Shown here: piece after piece, positions 12,174 to 13,263 of the stretch | How positions within the stretch are numbered: position 1 is the first letter of the stretch | How the letters are laid out: each line of letters begins with the position of its first letter | NCBI GenBank assembly: GCA_947627815.1 | Contig: CANQXN010000035.1 | Coordinates: forward strand, 1-13,263 | Direction of reading: 5' to 3' | Source of the DNA: an uncultured Clostridia bacterium | Lineage (GTDB): Bacteria; Bacillota; Clostridia; Oscillospirales; CAG-272 | DNA: 13,263 nucleotides | Translations under genes and position numbers: made by a program | The notes under the pieces: model-generated | Told to the model about the DNA's origin: nothing | Seen by the model: the letters and a program-made list of their open reading frames with translations, nothing else | Databases searched by the model: none

Positions 12174-13263
12174 GTGATTGCCGTATCTTGTGAAAATCTT
12201 TGTCTGTCATTTAACGAAGAGACTCTTTTTGAAAATATTTCTTTCGCTCTCAATGAAGGGGACAAGCTGGGAATTGTCGGTGTAAACGGGGCGGGGAAAA
12301 GTACCTTGTTCCGCATTATTGCCGGACTTTTGGAGCCTGACCAAGGCGCCGTGTATCTTTCGCGGGATAAAACCATCGGATATTTGTCTCAAAATCCCGA
12401 TTTTGAGAGCGACAATACCGTACTCGGCGAAATGATGGAGGCCTACAAGGCGCTTATTGCGGAAGAAGAAGCACTGGAGCAAATGCGGCTTAGCGCGGAA
12501 CATGGGAATGTTAATGCGGCCATGCAGTATCCCGCGCGGTATGAGTCTTTTATCGCACGGGGCGGATTGGAGTATAAAGCCAGGGCGCGTTCGGTTCTTG
12601 AAAAGCTCGGCTTTGATGAAGCATATCATAACATGCCGATTCGCGCCCTCTCCGGTGGACAAAAAACCAGGATCGCTCTGGCAAGACTTTTGCTGACAGA
12701 GCCGGACATCATTTTGCTGGATGAACCGACCAATCACCTCGATCTTGAAAATATCGAATGGTTGGAGAAGTATATCGCGGCCACGAAAAAAACGGTATTG
12801 CTTATTTCTCACGACCGTCTTTTTCTGACTCGTACGACCAATAAAACATTGGAGCTGTTTGACAAACACGCTAAATTGTATGACGGCAATTATGATATTT
12901 TTGCCGCCAAAAAGAAAAAAGAACGGGAGATCCAAGCGCATCAGTATAAAAATCAGCAAAAGGAAATCGCAAGGCTCGAAGCGCATATCGAACAACAGCG
13001 CCGATGGGGGAGGGAAAAAAATATTATCAAAGCCGAAAGCAGTCAGAAACGGTTGGACCGCATGGAGCGGATCGATGCGCCCAAAGCCGATCCTGACGCC
13101 ATCCGGTTTCAATTCAAAGCCGCTTTGGCGAGCGGAAACGATGTCCTTTCGGTAAAGTCACTTTCCAAAAGCTATCCGGTCAAGCCTTTGTTTGACGGTG
13201 TCAATTTTGAACTGAAAAAAGGCGATCGTGCCGTCATTATCGGTCCGAACGGATGCGGTAAAT
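12174..13263 (+). CDS. ABC-F family ATPase (ribosome-associated), partial at right edge
   Basis: GTG start with AGGAG at 12160-12164 (9-nt spacing); 363 codons are present and the frame is open at the window end. The first nucleotide-binding domain is complete: Walker A GVNGAGKS (36-43), Q-loop YLSQNPDF, signature LSGGQKTR (159-166), Walker B and downstream IILLDEPTNHLD (179-190) with catalytic Glu184, and switch His213. A lysine- and glutamate-rich helical hairpin (about 240-310) matches the interdomain linker that reaches into the ribosome. The second domain starts at VLSVKSLSKSYP and has its Walker A, GPNGCGK (357-363), cut at the edge. No membrane segments are present, as expected for ABC-F. 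These proteins act on stalled or starting ribosomes (Uup, YdiF, EttA types) or give antibiotic resistance. The short leader and consensus promoter favour a housekeeping role. The full length should be near 500-640 aa. Confidence 0.92.
   Translation, partial: MIAVSCENLCLSFNEETLFENISFALNEGDKLGIVGVNGAGKSTLFRIIAGLLEPDQGAVYLSRDKTIGYLSQNPDFESDNTVLGEMMEAYKALIAEEEALEQMRLSAEHGNVNAAMQYPARYESFIARGGLEYKARARSVLEKLGFDEAYHNMPIRALSGGQKTRIALARLLLTEPDIILLDEPTNHLDLENIEWLEKYIAATKKTVLLISHDRLFLTRTTNKTLELFDKHAKLYDGNYDIFAAKKKKEREIQAHQYKNQQKEIARLEAHIEQQRRWGREKNIIKAESSQKRLDRMERIDAPKADPDAIRFQFKAALASGNDVLSVKSLSKSYPVKPLFDGVNFELKKGDRAVIIGPNGCGK

Noticed and set aside
12207..13112. 301-codon minus-strand frame
   Set aside because: It is antisense to the ABC-F gene, whose Walker A, signature and Walker B motifs are intact, and it has no start signals.

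Overview
The window looks like chromosomal DNA from a Gram-positive anaerobe of the Clostridia (Oscillospiraceae/Ruminococcaceae-like, probably gut or animal associated). The evidence is indirect: strong AGGAG-type ribosome binding sites, consensus sigma-A promoters (several with TGn-extended -10 boxes), a Ser/Thr/Pro-rich CotH lipoprotein, a single-chain iron-sulfur serine dehydratase, and an Na/Pi-PhoU fusion transporter. No ribosomal or other phylogenetic marker is present, so the taxonomic call is inference. I see no tRNA, rRNA, CRISPR array or insertion sequence.

Left edge (1-531): the start of an AT-rich two-helix membrane protein runs off the left end on the minus strand, with its own promoter. 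Between it and the next gene lies a structured non-coding block containing a 14-bp perfect hairpin and a minus-strand terminator. Region 532-3450: a large CotH-type lipoprotein on the minus strand (876 aa after correcting the start) with a clear promoter and a 5'-leader hairpin. Its promoter region is shared with a divergent plus-strand pair.

Region 3360-7200 (carbohydrate region): a Gfo/Idh/MocA oxidoreductase and a GNAT acetyltransferase overlap by 14 nt and read from a promoter framed by a perfect 12-bp inverted repeat. They converge on a signal-less GH18 hydrolase, which is divergent (53 bp apart) from a GH130 mannoside phosphorylase that ends in a good intrinsic terminator. GH18 plus a GH130_2-type phosphorylase suggests intracellular processing of mannosyl-N-acetylglucosamine or other beta-mannoside material; this is a hypothesis.

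Region 7199-8784: an ABC ATPase and membrane permease of the zinc/manganese (ZnuCB/AdcCB) type, overlapping by 8 nt under an extended -10 promoter, with no substrate-binding protein gene next to them. Region 8846-10790: an Na/phosphate cotransporter fused to a PhoU-like domain, with its own promoter, ending at a 24-bp perfect-stem bidirectional terminator shared with the convergent serine dehydratase gene (10793-12004, minus). Region 12038-13263: divergent promoters for the dehydratase and for an ABC-F ATPase that runs off the right edge.

Most of the window is ordinary, well-organised chromosome. No clearly new biological system is evident. The items most worth checking are the GH18/GH130 pair, the repeat-framed promoter at 3359-3402, the CotH lipoprotein architecture, and the structured, lower-GC left edge.
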